Positions 39,092-50,425 of a stretch of 64,000 nt of DNA are shown in pieces; within the stretch, counting starts at the first letter, position 1, and the number at the start of each line of letters is the position of its first letter. Position numbers and translations under genes: made by a program. The DNA is taken from assembly GCF_023078275.1 (NCBI RefSeq), contig NC_062994.1, positions 8,751,545-8,815,544 of the forward strand, written 5' to 3'. The notes under the pieces were generated by a model, which worked only from the letters and a program-made list of their open reading frames with translations, was not told the origin of the DNA and searched no databases. Source of the stretch: Leguminivora glycinivorella (lineage: Eukaryota > Arthropoda > Insecta > Lepidoptera > Tortricidae).

Positions 39092-40153
39092 ATGGCGAAC
39101 TGTTTCTGCTGCAAAGAGGCAGTACTTGTCACGCAAAAGCGCATCAAGTGCTGTAACGGCGGTTGTACTTATATTTATCATCTTGAATGCGTGAAATGTA
39201 ACGACTCTCCGGCAGCGCGAAACAAATGGACCTGCCCGGCGTGCGTCGCAGCGCGTCCTAAAGGCGGGGATAATACAAATACTCCCGTGGGGAAAAACCA
39301 AAAGTCATCCTCTGAAAACAAGACGGTCGCCGCGGAGCCTCAATCTGTAGCAAGCAACTCCAGCGAGGCCTCTGATTGCAGCAGCCAGGGGGGTGTCCCA
39401 TCTTTTACACTTGAGGACGTCAAAGAGCTTTTTCAGTCAGAGTTAAACAAGATGAGAGCAGACTTCGCAGCCATGATTCAAATGGAACTCGCCCCACTTA
39501 GAGCGGAAGTTGAACAGGTCAAAGGTTCGATTGACTTTGTCGATGCTAAATGTGACAGCTTGAGCAAGAGGGTGGACGACTTGGAGAAAAAGCTGGCCGA
39601 TCTAGGATCTTCCAAAACGGATTTAAAAGAAGTCAAGTCAACAATTGCTAAAATTGACTGGGATTTGAACTCCAAAGAGCAATGGGCTAGGCGCTCTAAT
39701 ATTGAAATCCAGGGCATACCTGAGGTTAAAAATGAAAATCTTCTTGACATCTTTAGTAATCTAACAGGGACGGCAGGCTTCCCCATTAACATTGACTCCG
39801 ATATTGATTTTATTACTCGTGTAGCTCCCATGGCCTCGGATACAAAAAAACCTAAATCCATCGTGGTGCGATTTCTAGCACGATACAAAAAAGACGATTG
39901 TCTAAATCGCTTGAGAAAGCTTAGAGACCTCAAGGCGTGCGATGTTGGATTTGCAGGAAATAACTCACCGATTTATTTTAACGACCACCTCACAAAGGTT
40001 TATAAGCTACTACTGAAGGATGCTAAGAGGACCGCTCATGACAACGGTTACAAGTGGGTTTGGGTGAGACACTGCAGTATCATGGTGCGACGAAATGACA
40101 CTAGTGCTGTAATAAATATCTTAAGTAATGAAGATTTAAAAAAGATCAAATAA
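39092..40153 (+). CDS. LINE ORF1 protein with PHD-like finger and coiled coil
   Basis: 353 residues. Residues 4-52 form a PHD-like zinc finger (CFCCKEAV ... CCNGGCTYIYHLEC ... WTCPAC). A Ser/Thr-rich linker, a coiled coil (~110-205: VDDLEKKLADL) and a C-terminal domain (RRSNIEIQGIPE ... FNDHLT) like L1/CR1 ORF1 RNA-binding parts follow. It packages the LINE RNA for retrotransposition. It is intact, 222 bases ahead of ORF2. Confidence 0.85.
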   Translation: MANCFCCKEAVLVTQKRIKCCNGGCTYIYHLECVKCNDSPAARNKWTCPACVAARPKGGDNTNTPVGKNQKSSSENKTVAAEPQSVASNSSEASDCSSQGGVPSFTLEDVKELFQSELNKMRADFAAMIQMELAPLRAEVEQVKGSIDFVDAKCDSLSKRVDDLEKKLADLGSSKTDLKEVKSTIAKIDWDLNSKEQWARRSNIEIQGIPEVKNENLLDIFSNLTGTAGFPINIDSDIDFITRVAPMASDTKKPKSIVVRFLARYKKDDCLNRLRKLRDLKACDVGFAGNNSPIYFNDHLTKVYKLLLKDAKRTAHDNGYKWVWVRHCSIMVRRNDTSAVINILSNEDLKKIK

Positions 40154-40375
40154 GAGTCGTGTACCTGGACTTTTACAACATTGGTTCTGTCACTGTTTTA
40201 CTCTTATGTGGATTAAGGGAGAGTCAAAATATTATTTCCAGGGGCTACATATTTTTCAGTCGTGTAGAGTTCAGGTTGAGTCAACTAATATGTATTTATT
40301 TTTTCAATGAATTTATTATGGGAGTTTATTTAACTAAAGTATTATTTATATATAGTATAGTTTTTTGTAGACAAA

Positions 40376-43276
40376 GTGAAAAATATTAACTTAACAGTTT
40401 ACTATCAAAATGTGCGCGGGCTTCGTACAAAAACGAACGTTTTCTTCAGTAATTTATTTAATATTAATTCCGATATAATTTGTCTAACTGAGACCTGGTT
40501 ACTGCCTAGTATTCTAGACTCTGAGCTTTTTGACCCACGATATATTGTATATAGAAAAGATCGGGATTACTCGGCTAGAGGTGACACCATGGGGGGAGGA
40601 GTTCTCATAGCAGTTCGTGGTGGTTTATTGATTGAAAATATAACATATCTGCCGTCGCGCAACTTTTCAGCCGATCTATTAAGGCTATCAGTTTCTACAA
40701 CCATAGGAATGCGGAAAGCTCGATGTCATATTTATTGTTGCTATTTTCCACCCTGTTCGGATTTGTTAGACTCACAAGCGGAGTTTTTTGAATCAGTGTC
40801 CGATTATATGATTGAAAATGCCGATGACGCTTTTTTTATTGTGGGTGACTTTAATGTCAGTCAAGCGTTTTGGACAATGAACGTCTCTGCCAATGAACCT
40901 CACATGAAACTGGTAACCGGCCCCACTGGCAAAGTAACCGCGCTTGTTGAAATGCTTAGTGCCTTTCTGTCGTTTAATGATATACATCAGTTCAATGGCA
41001 TATTGAATGAAAATGGTAAAGTATTGGACCTAGTTATGGCGAACATGACTTGTGAAACTACTCGATGTTTGTCACCTTTGGTTCCTGAAGATAAGCACCA
41101 TCCGGCCCTTCAAGTAATAATTAAAAACGTAAGCTTTTCCGAACTAAAGCCACCTCCACGGAAGGTACGCCTCTTCCAAGCTGCCGATTATGAAGCTGTT
41201 AATTCTGCGCTGGCAGAAATCAATTGGAACAGCTGCCTTGATTCGGATGACATTGACCAATGTGTACAAAAGTTTTACGATATTGTAGAAAGTATCATAT
41301 CTAATCACGTTCCTTTGAAAGCTGTATACTATAATAATAAATATCCGGTTTGGTATTCTAAAGCTTTAATAAAACTTATTTCTGAAAAATTAAAATTCCA
41401 TAAAAGATGGAAAATCTATGGTCGTCTGGATGATTACGATACGTTCTCGATGCTTCGTAACAGACAAAAAGTAGTACAGCAGTCGTGTTATGAGAAATAT
41501 TTAAAATTGGCAGAATCAAAAATTAAAATTGACAGTAAATATTTTTGGCGCTTTGTTAAATCAAAGACGAACCACTCGAGTATACCAAACACAATGCAAC
41601 TTGGAACTGGATGTTCAGCTGCTACCACGGGGAATAGTATTTGTAATCTATTCAATCAATACTTTCAATCGGTCTTCGAACCCCCTACTTCACCATTAGT
41701 TAACTCTCAGTCAACCTCCTCTGTCGATAACAGCGTGGTAAATTTAAGTAATGTTGACATAACCCATGATGTAGTTTGTAAGTACCTGAGGAAACTCGAT
41801 ACTAGGAAAGGAGCGGGTCCTGATGGAATCCCTCCAATCTTTTGGCGACTCTGTCGGAGCCAGCTATCTGCGCCCATAGCTGCGCTTTTCAACATGTCCT
41901 TGCATTCAGGTGTTATGCCTAAACTGTGGAAGCGGTCATTTGTGACCCCTGTTTTTAAATCCGGAAATAAACATGACGTACAGAACTATAGGCCTATTTC
42001 TAAACTTAACACAATACCTAAATTGTTCGAAAAAATAATTTATGATCAAATATTCCCTATTCTCAGACCACTGTTAGTTCAAGAGCAACATGGATTTATC
42101 GATAAAAAATCTACAGAAACTAATCTTTGCGAATATGTCGATAGAATCTTGTCGGGCATGAATGATGGTTACCAGATCGATGTTGTGTACACCGATTACT
42201 CTAAAGCCTTTGACAAAATATCTCATTCTATACTTTTACAAAAGCTAGAGTCAGTCGGAATTCATGGCAATCTCTTGCGATGGGTTACTTCGTATCTGCG
42301 GGACCGTTGTCAGGCTGTAGCTATCAAAGGTTTCTGTTCTAGTTTTGTCCCTGTCAGTTCAGGCGTCCCTCAGGGATCGCATTTGGGGCCTCTATTTTTC
42401 AATGTCTTTATAAATGATGTGACATCCCATCTGGTATCTTCAACTTGCCTTTTATACGCCGACGACAAAAAGATACTAAAACTAGTTAAGAGTATAACTG
42501 ATTGTCATGCGTTACAGGAAGACTTAACTCGACTGCATACATACTGCCAATTAAATCACTTGCACTTAAATATTAACAAATGTAATATAATTACATTCAC
42601 CAGAAAAAAACAAGTTATTTACTACGACTACCATATAAATAACACGCCATTATGTAGAGTCTCTACTATTAAAGACTTGGGTATTCATCTGGACAGCAAA
42701 CTATTGTTCAGCAGCCATATTACGAGCATAGTAAATAGAGCCTTTGGTTTACTTGGGTTCATCTTGAGAACTTGTAAAGCTTTCAAAGAACCAGTCACAT
42801 TGCTGACACTCTTCAACTCGCTAGTCCGACCAATTCTGGAATATGGTTCATCTGTATGGAACCCTAATTACAAGTGTTATATTAACAGTATTGAAAAAAT
42901 TCAAAAGAAACTTATAAAACATTTAACATACAAAAACATTGGGTCAACTCAATCGATAAACCTGAAGGATCTGGTATCGCTCGAAAGCCGGCGCACATTA
43001 AAAGATCAAATATTTTTGTATAAAATTTTAAGAAGTTTAATCGACTCCCCTTATTTGTTAAGTAGACTTAGCTTTAAAACTCCCCGCCTGAACACACGAC
43101 GTAAAGATAAATTATTTCATATTCCCTTCAGCAAAAATAAATATAGATCGAACTCCTTTTTAATAAGAACATGTAAATTTAATAATGATATTTTCTCAAA
43201 CATAGATGTATTTAACGACTCCTTGACTAAATTTAAACATCATGTGCTTTTGGTTTTAAATGAACAAATAAAATAA
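40376..43276 (+). CDS. LINE ORF2: AP-like endonuclease and reverse transcriptase
   Basis: 966 uninterrupted residues. The endonuclease domain (1-~240) has QNVRGL, LTETWL, VGDFNVS and the final EDKHH. The reverse transcriptase (~450-750) has GAGPDGIPP, YRPIS, VYTDYSKAFDKISH, SSGVPQGSHLGPLFF and the catalytic LLYADDKK near 694. The C-terminal region resembles Jockey/CR1 LINEs. With ORF1 this is a full-length, apparently intact autonomous element able to nick DNA and prime reverse transcription on the target. Its 3' end is near 43570 (AATAAACATTAAAACAAAAC). Confidence 0.92.
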   Translation: MKNINLTVYYQNVRGLRTKTNVFFSNLFNINSDIICLTETWLLPSILDSELFDPRYIVYRKDRDYSARGDTMGGGVLIAVRGGLLIENITYLPSRNFSADLLRLSVSTTIGMRKARCHIYCCYFPPCSDLLDSQAEFFESVSDYMIENADDAFFIVGDFNVSQAFWTMNVSANEPHMKLVTGPTGKVTALVEMLSAFLSFNDIHQFNGILNENGKVLDLVMANMTCETTRCLSPLVPEDKHHPALQVIIKNVSFSELKPPPRKVRLFQAADYEAVNSALAEINWNSCLDSDDIDQCVQKFYDIVESIISNHVPLKAVYYNNKYPVWYSKALIKLISEKLKFHKRWKIYGRLDDYDTFSMLRNRQKVVQQSCYEKYLKLAESKIKIDSKYFWRFVKSKTNHSSIPNTMQLGTGCSAATTGNSICNLFNQYFQSVFEPPTSPLVNSQSTSSVDNSVVNLSNVDITHDVVCKYLRKLDTRKGAGPDGIPPIFWRLCRSQLSAPIAALFNMSLHSGVMPKLWKRSFVTPVFKSGNKHDVQNYRPISKLNTIPKLFEKIIYDQIFPILRPLLVQEQHGFIDKKSTETNLCEYVDRILSGMNDGYQIDVVYTDYSKAFDKISHSILLQKLESVGIHGNLLRWVTSYLRDRCQAVAIKGFCSSFVPVSSGVPQGSHLGPLFFNVFINDVTSHLVSSTCLLYADDKKILKLVKSITDCHALQEDLTRLHTYCQLNHLHLNINKCNIITFTRKKQVIYYDYHINNTPLCRVSTIKDLGIHLDSKLLFSSHITSIVNRAFGLLGFILRTCKAFKEPVTLLTLFNSLVRPILEYGSSVWNPNYKCYINSIEKIQKKLIKHLTYKNIGSTQSINLKDLVSLESRRTLKDQIFLYKILRSLIDSPYLLSRLSFKTPRLNTRRKDKLFHIPFSKNKYRSNSFLIRTCKFNNDIFSNIDVFNDSLTKFKHHVLLVLNEQIK

Positions 43277-43570
43277 GATTATAATTTTAAGATTGCACCT
43301 TTATAATTTGAGCTGTAACCCCTTTATAACTTTTATTGTGTAATTAAGTAGTGTGTAGAAATAGTTACTTATCTTTTTTTTTTTTTTCTCATTAATGAAG
43401 CCATTGACCTAATTTGACTGTTGTTGTTAATTTTAAATTTAGTTATACCGTATTAGTTAGTCTTTAATGATATATTAAGTGGTGGCAACTGTATTGGTTC
43501 ATAAATTATGTATTTACTTTAGCTATAAGAAACATGTACCGTTTGTGCCCAAATAAACATTAAAACAAAA

Positions 43571-44839
43571 CATATTGTGATTTTTGTGTTTTGGAACAGC
43601 ATGCATTTACGTACGGAACAGTGACATTTGGTGCAGTGGAACTGCTGATGATGGTCAGAACGGAACTCTTATCCGATTGCAATAATCTAAACATCCAAAT
43701 TGTAAAGAAATCAATTATTTTTGTAGTCGGTACTAGCCCTGTTCCTCGCCTTGCTATTGCCTGTTTGCCCCACCCAACCATATGCAGATAACCATGGGCA
43801 GGAAGGCAGTTTTATTTTTTTTATGATAAAGAGTTTTTAGTGGTGGTGGTCATTAAAAACCCTGTTGAGAATGCGTTTACGAGGAAGGTTGTCAGATACA
43901 TAAGTTCCTAAAGACTGTATCGTTAAGTATGAGGACAACTTTGAGTAGCCGTATTTATTTGCTATTATATTTTTTTCTTAAAACAAGACATAGGCATGAT
44001 AAGGCACATAATAAGGTTCACATTTTGTCCTAGAAACTCGACGTGAAGCAAGTGGTTTAGACAGTATTGACTTAATCCTCCCGAGTAACAATTACGATTC
44101 CGGACAAATGCTACTAGAAAATTCACAAAGTGCGTAAAAAACGATACGATTGCGAAAAAAAATTGTACTGTGTGAACCTCAACGACATATGATCCACAAA
44201 GCAGAATATCTGGACATAGTCTAGCCATAGTTATTTTTAAGAAATAAAGTTCAGGATCTGTGTATGGCGGCCATTTAGAGAATGTGGCATGGTGCATCCT
44301 CTAACTCCGACTTTGATGTCGAATTTAACTATCATACACTGTTTATATCGATTTGGTTTAGGCACTGTTCAAACACCGTGAATGTCAGTTAGACTTTGGC
44401 CTATGGCTAATTTTTTTATCTGTTTCTCTCATCCTGCTTGCATCAAAAATTTACGACAATCCGGAACGTTGCTCAAAATAGCGTTTTTTTTAATTATATA
44501 AATTCACCGCATTTATTCTGCAAGTACCCAATTGAAAAACCATGAAGAGGACTCTTAAAGAATATATTTTGGCAGCACCTTTGTTTGTTGAAATCGTACA
44601 AACAGTCATTGAAATATTCTCAAATTAAGCCAGATAGGGGTTGTCCGAAATTTATTTGCTAGACCTTAATGAAAGTACCATAAAGTCTCTAAAATAAAAA
44701 AAAATTAGACCTTCTTATATCAAATAGTGCTTACCAATACCTTCAGATCATACTCTCGGAACATAATAATATAAAATTATGCACATGTCAACATTTAGAC
44801 GAGGTTTGTTTTGTCCTTATACTTATCGATACAGTCCTT
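43571..44839. other. Unrecognised sequence inside the fold-back-like element
   Basis: It contains only short ORFs (up to ~110 codons, minus strand at 43965-44297) without recognisable motifs. It could be the remnant core of the fold-back element or an older insertion. Confidence 0.4.
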
Positions 44840-45160
44840 ATTAGAGAAAGTGGGCATAAGAGGAACAGGCCGTTTGAGGAAGTGGCCATCAGAGGAAAAG
44901 GCCATGAGAGGAAGTGGCCATTAGAGTAACAGGCCGTTTGAGGAAGTAGCCGTCATAGGAAAAGGCCATGAGAGGAAGTGGCCATAAGAGGAACAGGCCG
45001 TTAAAGGAATTGGCCATAAGAAGAAGTGGCCTTTAGATAAATGTGGCCCTTCGGGGAACGTTGTCACTAAGTAGCCCTTAAAGGAAGTGGCCTATCGGGG
45101 AAGTGGCCGTTCATAAAACTTGGCCTAAAAATGAAACTGGCCCTAAGTGACCGGATCCGG
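44840..45160 (-). repeat. Right tandem-repeat arm
   Basis: Irregular ~20-60-bp units of GAGGAAGTGGCCAT, GAGGAACAGGCCGTTTGAG and AGGAAAAGGCCATGAG end in GACCGGATCCGG. They are inverse in sense to the left arm. Confidence 0.75.
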
Positions 45161-45166
45161 TAATCT

Positions 45167-45282
45167 CTGTCAAACAAGTCTGTCAGTAAATAAGAACAAA
45201 GAAAACTATATGCATCCTTTTCTTTAGGAGAAAAGGATATCTATAGTCTTTGTTCTTATTTACTGACAGACTTGTTTGACAG
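45167..45282. mobile_element. Palindromic MITE
   Basis: CTGTCAAACAAGTCTGTCAG and its exact inverse at the right end; ~36-bp perfect arms plus an inner near-palindrome. It abuts the fold-back element. Confidence 0.85.
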
Positions 45283-45326
45283 AGTATATATTATTTCGAC
45301 AATGAGGACTGCTATTAAGTAGGTAA

Positions 45327-45404
45327 AGTCAGCTGCAGAGAAAAGTAGACCCCCTTGCATACAAATTTGTATGCGGGGGGTTCTACTTTTCTCTGCAGCT
45401 GACT
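45327..45404. mobile_element. Small hairpin MITE
   Basis: AGTCAGCTGCAGAGAAAAGT and its inverse pair over ~30 bp around TTGCATACAAATTTGTATGC. Length and pairing resemble a miRNA precursor, though a MITE is more likely. Confidence 0.8.
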
Positions 45405-45582
45405 GTACTGTGCATGTTTTTTTTTCTGATGATGACGTTGTCCTAAGTATTATTTATTCTGTGGCATTGTGTCAGAATTTGACGTTTAAAAACAAATGAC
45501 TCTAACATTGCTAGGTGAGGAAATTACTATGAAATTCCATTACATATCATCCTCACCCAACGAACCAGATACGTAGTACTTC

Positions 45583-45705
45583 CTGGGGGCCGATTTTTGA
45601 GTCTCACGGCGTTCGAATTCAGAAAATTGTCACTGAAAATAATAGGCAATTCACCGTTTTCAACCGGTATTTTAGTGAAAGTGAGACTCAAAAATCGGCC
45701 CCCAG
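45583..45705. mobile_element. Hairpin MITE (GGGGGCCGATTTTTGAGTC), copy 1
   Basis: CTGGGGGCCGATTTTTGAG and its inverse CTCAAAAATCGGCCCCCAG enclose AATTGTCACTGAAAATAATA. A second copy at 46276-46407 has the same arms. Confidence 0.85.
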
Positions 45706-45849
45706 ACCTAATTTGAAGTACGTAATGACAAAATTTCATTGCAAGTTTGAGAAAAGTCATTTTGTGAATTACTCAGACATGCGTAGAATATCAAAATTGC
45801 TCACTAAACAATTGAAGGCGTTTTAGTTTATAAGATAAAAACGAACCTA

Positions 45850-46062
45850 ACCAAAAAATTAAAATTTTGAAAAACCCCCGATTTTCATGAAACATGGCTA
45901 AGGCCACTCCAGACTAACTTAGCTTTCAAACAAAAAAAATCTAAATCGAAATGGGTTCATTAGTTCAGGAGCTATGATGCCACAGACAGACACACACACA
46001 GACAAACAGACAGACACGTCAAACTTATAACACCCCGTCGTTTTTGCGTCGGGGGTTAAAAA
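45850..46062 (+). mobile_element. CAGA-microsatellite interspersed element
   Basis: Starts ACCAAAAAATTAAAATTTTG, lacks the middle CGCGACATAG block, and ends TTGCGTCGGGGGTTAAAA. Confidence 0.75.
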
Positions 46063-46275
46063 TACGACCCATACATTTCACGACTTTTCTCTTGTCGAAC
46101 AAAGTCTATCTAATAACTTAAAAATAAGTTCAAACCAGAAAAATATTAAGTGCATTACGATACAAGTGCGGGAAAGTGGTAATTCGAAGCGAGGAGAGAT
46201 ATATTAAAACATGACCGAAGGGAATGTTTTAAATTGACTGGAATTACGAATTCCGATTTCCGTACGATACATGTG

Positions 46276-46407
46276 CCAGGGGGCCGATTTTTGAGTCTCA
46301 CGGCGTTCGAATTCAGAAAATTGTCACTGAAAATAATAGGCAATTCACCCGTCACCGTTTTCAACCGGTATTTTAGTGGCAGTGAGACTCAAAAATCGGC
46401 CCCCAGG
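46276..46407. mobile_element. Hairpin MITE (GGGGGCCGATTTTTGAGTC), copy 2
   Basis: Colinear with 45583-45705, with a small insertion (CCGTCA) before CCGTTTTCAACC. Confidence 0.85.
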
Positions 46408-46430
46408 AGTGAATTTGTAATATCCGAATT

Positions 46431-46675
46431 TCCTATACTAATATTATAAATGGGAAAGTGTGTGTGTTTGTTTGTTTGTCCGTCTTTCACGGCAAAACCG
46501 AGCGATGAATTGACGTGACTTTTTAAGTGGAGATAGTTGAAGGGATGGAGAGTGACATAGGCTACTTTTTGTCTCTTTCTAACCCCCCACTTCCCTAAAA
46601 TGGGGGGTGGGAGTTTGTATGGAGCATTCCGCAATTTTCGAATTTAACGCGAGCGAAACCGCGGGCAAAAGCTAG
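46431..46675 (+). mobile_element. Non-autonomous Helitron-like element, longest copy
   Basis: TCCTATACTAATATTATAAA to GCGGGCAAAAGCTAG|T, including the AAAATGGGGGGTGGGAGTTT block missing from 32302. Confidence 0.8.
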
Positions 46676-46696
46676 TTGTTAATAATGTACTATTTT

Positions 46697-46759
46697 TAAC
46701 CCCCGACGCAAAAACGAAGGGGTGTTATAAGTTTGACGTATCTGTCTGTCTGTCTGTCC

Positions 46760-46793
<34 letters not shown>

Positions 46794-46890
46794 GTGTGTG
46801 TCTGTCTGTGGCATCGTAGCTCCCGAACGGATGAACCGATTTAGATTTAGTTTTTTTTGTCTGAAAGCTGAGTTAGTCGGGAGTGTTGGA
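46697..46890 (-). mobile_element. CAGA-microsatellite interspersed element, truncated
   Basis: AACCCCCGACGCAAAAACGA, (TCTG)n, CGAACGGATGAACCGATTTA; it ends after AGTTAGTCGGGAGTGTT. Confidence 0.75.
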
Positions 46891-46946
46891 AGACTTATTT
46901 TGCAACTCACGCACGTGTATCCATTTGTTGAGGTCATTTATATCTT

Positions 46947-47074
46947 TAGAGTTATATAGAGACCGTGATTACCTTTTTGATTTTTGTCGAGCTCCCGATA
47001 TTTCGACGCAGAGTCCCGATATTTCGGGAGCTCGACATAAATTAAAAATGTAATCACGGTCTATATAAGTCTAA
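46947..47074. mobile_element. Palindromic MITE with double inner repeat
   Basis: Outer arms GACCGTGATTACCTTTTTGA / GTAATCACGGTC; inner GTCGAGCTCCCGATATTTCG and its inverse. Outer arms match the 3110-3205 MITE. Confidence 0.75.
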
Positions 47075-47406
47075 TCACAGAATTAGATAGAAGAAACGAG
47101 TTCATTTATTTGTATGGCGGCCGAGCGTGTCAGATTTTGTACTGAAGTTGTTACTTGCCTGTGATTTTAAATATGTCTCAGGCCCTTGAGTGTTGATAAG
47201 TTTTATGTTGTTGCAATTAAATATCATGTAACGAGGCATTTTTAATGTTTTTGTTGACTTCAACTTACAAAAATTGACGCCCGAAAGCTGCAAGCTGCGA
47301 TTAAAGACGGACAACTCAGTGGATTTCACTGAGTTCATTTGACACGCTAAGTAGATACGTTTGCTTGATCTATGGTTTATATGACATCTGTGAGTCTAAT
47401 AATAAC

Positions 47407-47477
47407 CTAACCACAAAATTAAAATTTTGAAAAAACCCCCGACCGCGATATAGTTTACCAATTTTCATGAAACATGA
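47407..47477 (+). mobile_element. CAGA element, left half (split by a LINE)
   Basis: ATTAAAATTTTGAAAAAACC to TTTTCATGAAACATGAC. The remainder continues at 50426-50590 (TAAGAACACTCCCGACTAAC). AAACATGAC is duplicated at the LINE borders. Confidence 0.8.
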
Positions 47478-50111
47478 CCGTGTTGGCAAGGGTGGTGGCG
47501 GCGTAGCTATTTACCTTCGGAGTACCATTCCTTACAAATTGTTAAATTCCACTCCATCTCTCTACTCTGGTTCAGCGGAGTGGCTATTTATCGAGGTGAA
47601 CGTCAAAGGGGTCAAGGCATTGCTGGGTGTAGTTTATAGTCCTCCTACCGTTGACTACTTTTCTCATCTTGAACGTATTCTGGAATCCCTAAGTTCTGAC
47701 TACACACATCACTTAATCATGGGGGATTTAAATACCGATCTCATGAAAGACTCGACACACTCTCGTAAACTTAAGACGCTACTACAATCGGTCAGTTTTT
47801 CTCTTATCCCCTTAGGTCCGACTCATCACACGGCATCAACAGACACATGGCTCGATGTCATTATCACTTCATCGCCAAATCTTGTCACCAAGCATGGTCA
47901 GTTCATGGCGCCGGGTTTCTCTCATCATGACCTTATATATGCTTCCTACAAAATCAAGGCTCCCAAACGTAAGCCAGCTCTAATTCATATGCGTAGCTTC
48001 GCCAAGATCAATACTGAGACTCTTTTAAAAGACGCCGCTGCTATCGATTGGTCTCCTGTGCTCTCCACTTCTTTAACTGACGTTAAGGTTTCTCTTTTTA
48101 ACGATGCTATTTTGGGGCTTTTTGATAAGCATGCGCCTGTTCACACAGTTAGAGTAAGGCGTCCTCCCGCCCCTTGGATCACTGAGGATGTCCGAATGGC
48201 AATGCGGAAGAGGAACAGAGCTTTCGGGCTCTTTAAGCGTGACCGCACAGATGTAAACTGGAGTGCTTTTAAAGCAGCTCGAAATCGTTGCAACCAGATG
48301 GTACGTACAGCCAAGCGACGATTTATTCATCGCAATGTTTCTTCTTCGTCTATGGCCGACGTCTGGAAATTTCTGAGGTCAATCGGCCTGGGAAAGCCCT
48401 CCAACAGTTTTAATAGTAGCACATTCTCTCTCAACGATCTTAACGGGCATTTTTCCTCTGCTCCTTCTATTGATACCACTATCAAGGCCACTACTATTTC
48501 TAACATCTCTTCTTTGCCTTCCCCTATCACTGACTCATTCTCTTTCAGCCCTGTCTCCGAATTTGACATTAAGGTCGTAATTAAAGCCATCAAGTCGAAA
48601 GCCGTAGGTTGTGATGATGTCAGTCGTCACATGATCGTGTCTGTCCTTGACTGCGTGCTTCCTGTGATAACTGACATTATCAACTCCTCACTGGCCAACG
48701 GTGAATTCCCCTCTCTCTGGCGTAAAGCATATGTGATACCGCTGCCCAAAATTAGTAATCCCACTGCTCTCAGTAACTTTAGGCCCATTTCAATTCTCCC
48801 TTTTCTTTCGAAAATCGCGGAAGCGGTTGTTCACAAACAACTTTCGGTTTTCGTTTACTCGCATAACCTTTTAAGCCCTTTGCAGTCCGGTTTTCGCCCA
48901 AGCCATAGCACCAGCACTGCTCTTCTAAAGGTCACTGAGGATGTCAGGCGGGGGATGGAGAGTCAAATGGTCACGGTTCTTATCCTAATTGATTTCTCTA
49001 ACGCGTTTAACACCGTTGACCATGACATTCTCCTTGCCTTGCTGAAACATGTTAGTGTTTCTGAGATAGCGCTGAACTGGTTTGCTGCCTACTTGCGGGG
49101 CCGTCAACAGGCAGTCCGAGTTGAGCGGTCTTTATCTGATTGGTGTGATCTAGAGACTGGCGTGCCTCAAGGAGGCATATTATCGCCTCTTCTTTTCTCG
49201 ACTTTTATAAATTTCATCACTCCTGACCTTGGCTGTTCGTACCATCTGTATGCTGATGACCTGCAACTCTACGACCAGTGTCTAGTGTCTGACCTTCCAG
49301 CTTGCATTGCTAAACTTAATCTGGACCTTCTACATATCCAGCAGTGGTCTGAGAGGTTTGGCCTCTTTGTAAATCCGTTAAAGTGCCAGGCAATAGTTAT
49401 AGGTAGTTCCAAACAGCTTGCTAAATTAGACTTGAACACACTTGTTCCTGTAAACTTTAATGGATCCCCTATACCATTTAACGAAAATGTTAAAGACCTT
49501 GGTGTTCTTCTAGATAATACCTTGAGTTGGAGGGCACAGAGGTTACTGAAATCAGCCGTAAGGTCATGGGATCACTCCATTCTCTTAATAAACTGAAGCA
49601 CTTCCTACCAATCAAAACGAAAATTGCATTAATTAACTCTCTCATACTGCCCATTATTGATTATGGTGATGTGTGTTATCCGGATTTAAATGGGGAACTT
49701 CTCGATAAGTTGGATCGCCTGCTTAACAACTGCATCCGCTTCATATTTTGCCTCCGCAAATATGATCACGTTTCCTCTTTTCGTTCTCAGCTTGGCTGGC
49801 TTCCCATTCGACAACGACGCAATAGTCGCTTGCTTTCCACTCTTTATTCTGTGCTCAACGACCCACATTCTCCGGTCTACCTCAAATCCTTTTTCCAATA
49901 TTATGGAGTTTCTCGCGACCGTCAACTTCGCTCTACTGGCAACATGTCTCTGTCCATCCCTCCTCACCATACTGGGTTCATGTCACATTCGTTCACCGTG
50001 CAAGCGGCTCGTCTCTGGAACGTACTTCCTTATAAAATTAAAAGCGCCCCAACTAAGTTCGCTTTCAAAAAATCCTTACGAGAAAAATCCTTACAAAAAA
50101 TTCTTTGCTAG
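47467..50111 (+). pseudogene. 5'-truncated LINE ORF2 with one frameshift
   Basis: Codons 47467-49596 hold the end of an AP-like endonuclease (HLIMGDLNTDLM, FSHHDLIY) and the whole reverse transcriptase (RPISILPFLSKIAE, IDFSNAFNTVDHD, TGVPQGGILSPLLF, YHLYADDLQL near 594). The C-terminal part continues in another frame at 49527-50111 (LHSLNKLKHFLPIKTKIALI, AARLWNVLPYKIK). The first ~90 residues of the endonuclease and all of ORF1 are missing. Insertion is dated relatively: it split a CAGA element at 47477. Confidence 0.85.
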
Positions 50112-50425
50112 CAGAATGAAAAACTCTTAGTTTCACATGTTTCGTATATATATATATATATATATATTTATTTGGTATGTATAGTTATATGTATGTATAT
50201 GTATTTGTAAATTATATGTGTACTTATGTTTAGTTTATTTAGTATGCTTTCTTTTATTTCCTTTGTTTTGATTCTACTGTTGAAATTGTAGCACCGCTCA
50301 CAGTCTCTCTGCTTAGCCTTGAGGTTGACTGGTAGAGAATGCCTTAAAGCATTAAGTCCGCCTTTTGTACTACAAGATTTTCTTTTGTGCAATAAAGATT
50401 AAATAAATAAATAAATAAATAAATA
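47478..50425 (+). mobile_element. 5'-truncated LINE insertion with 9-bp target duplication
   Basis: It ends in TTGTGCAATAAAGATTAAAT plus (AAAT)n and is flanked by AAACATGAC on both sides. A (TA)n run lies at 50149-50167. Its 3' tail is the source sequence for four orphan tails elsewhere in the window. Confidence 0.85.

Larger units (their letters stand above)
38402..45165. mobile_element. Fold-back-like element with tandem-repeat arms enclosing a LINE
   Basis: The left end TAATCTGGATCCGGTCAC and the inverse of the right end (GTGACCGGATCCGG at 45147-45160) match. The left arm (38402-38850) consists of ~180-bp tandem units of CCCCGAACGGCCACT-like text. The right arm (44840-45160) holds many inverted GAGGAAGTGGCC-type units. 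A complete LINE (38950-43570) and ~1.3 kb of unrecognised sequence lie between. Long terminal inverted repeats built from tandem repeats are the hallmark of fold-back transposons. Confidence 0.55.

Noticed and set aside
43965..44297. 110-codon minus-strand ORF as a gene
   Set aside because: No recognisable motif, splice context or repeat relation.
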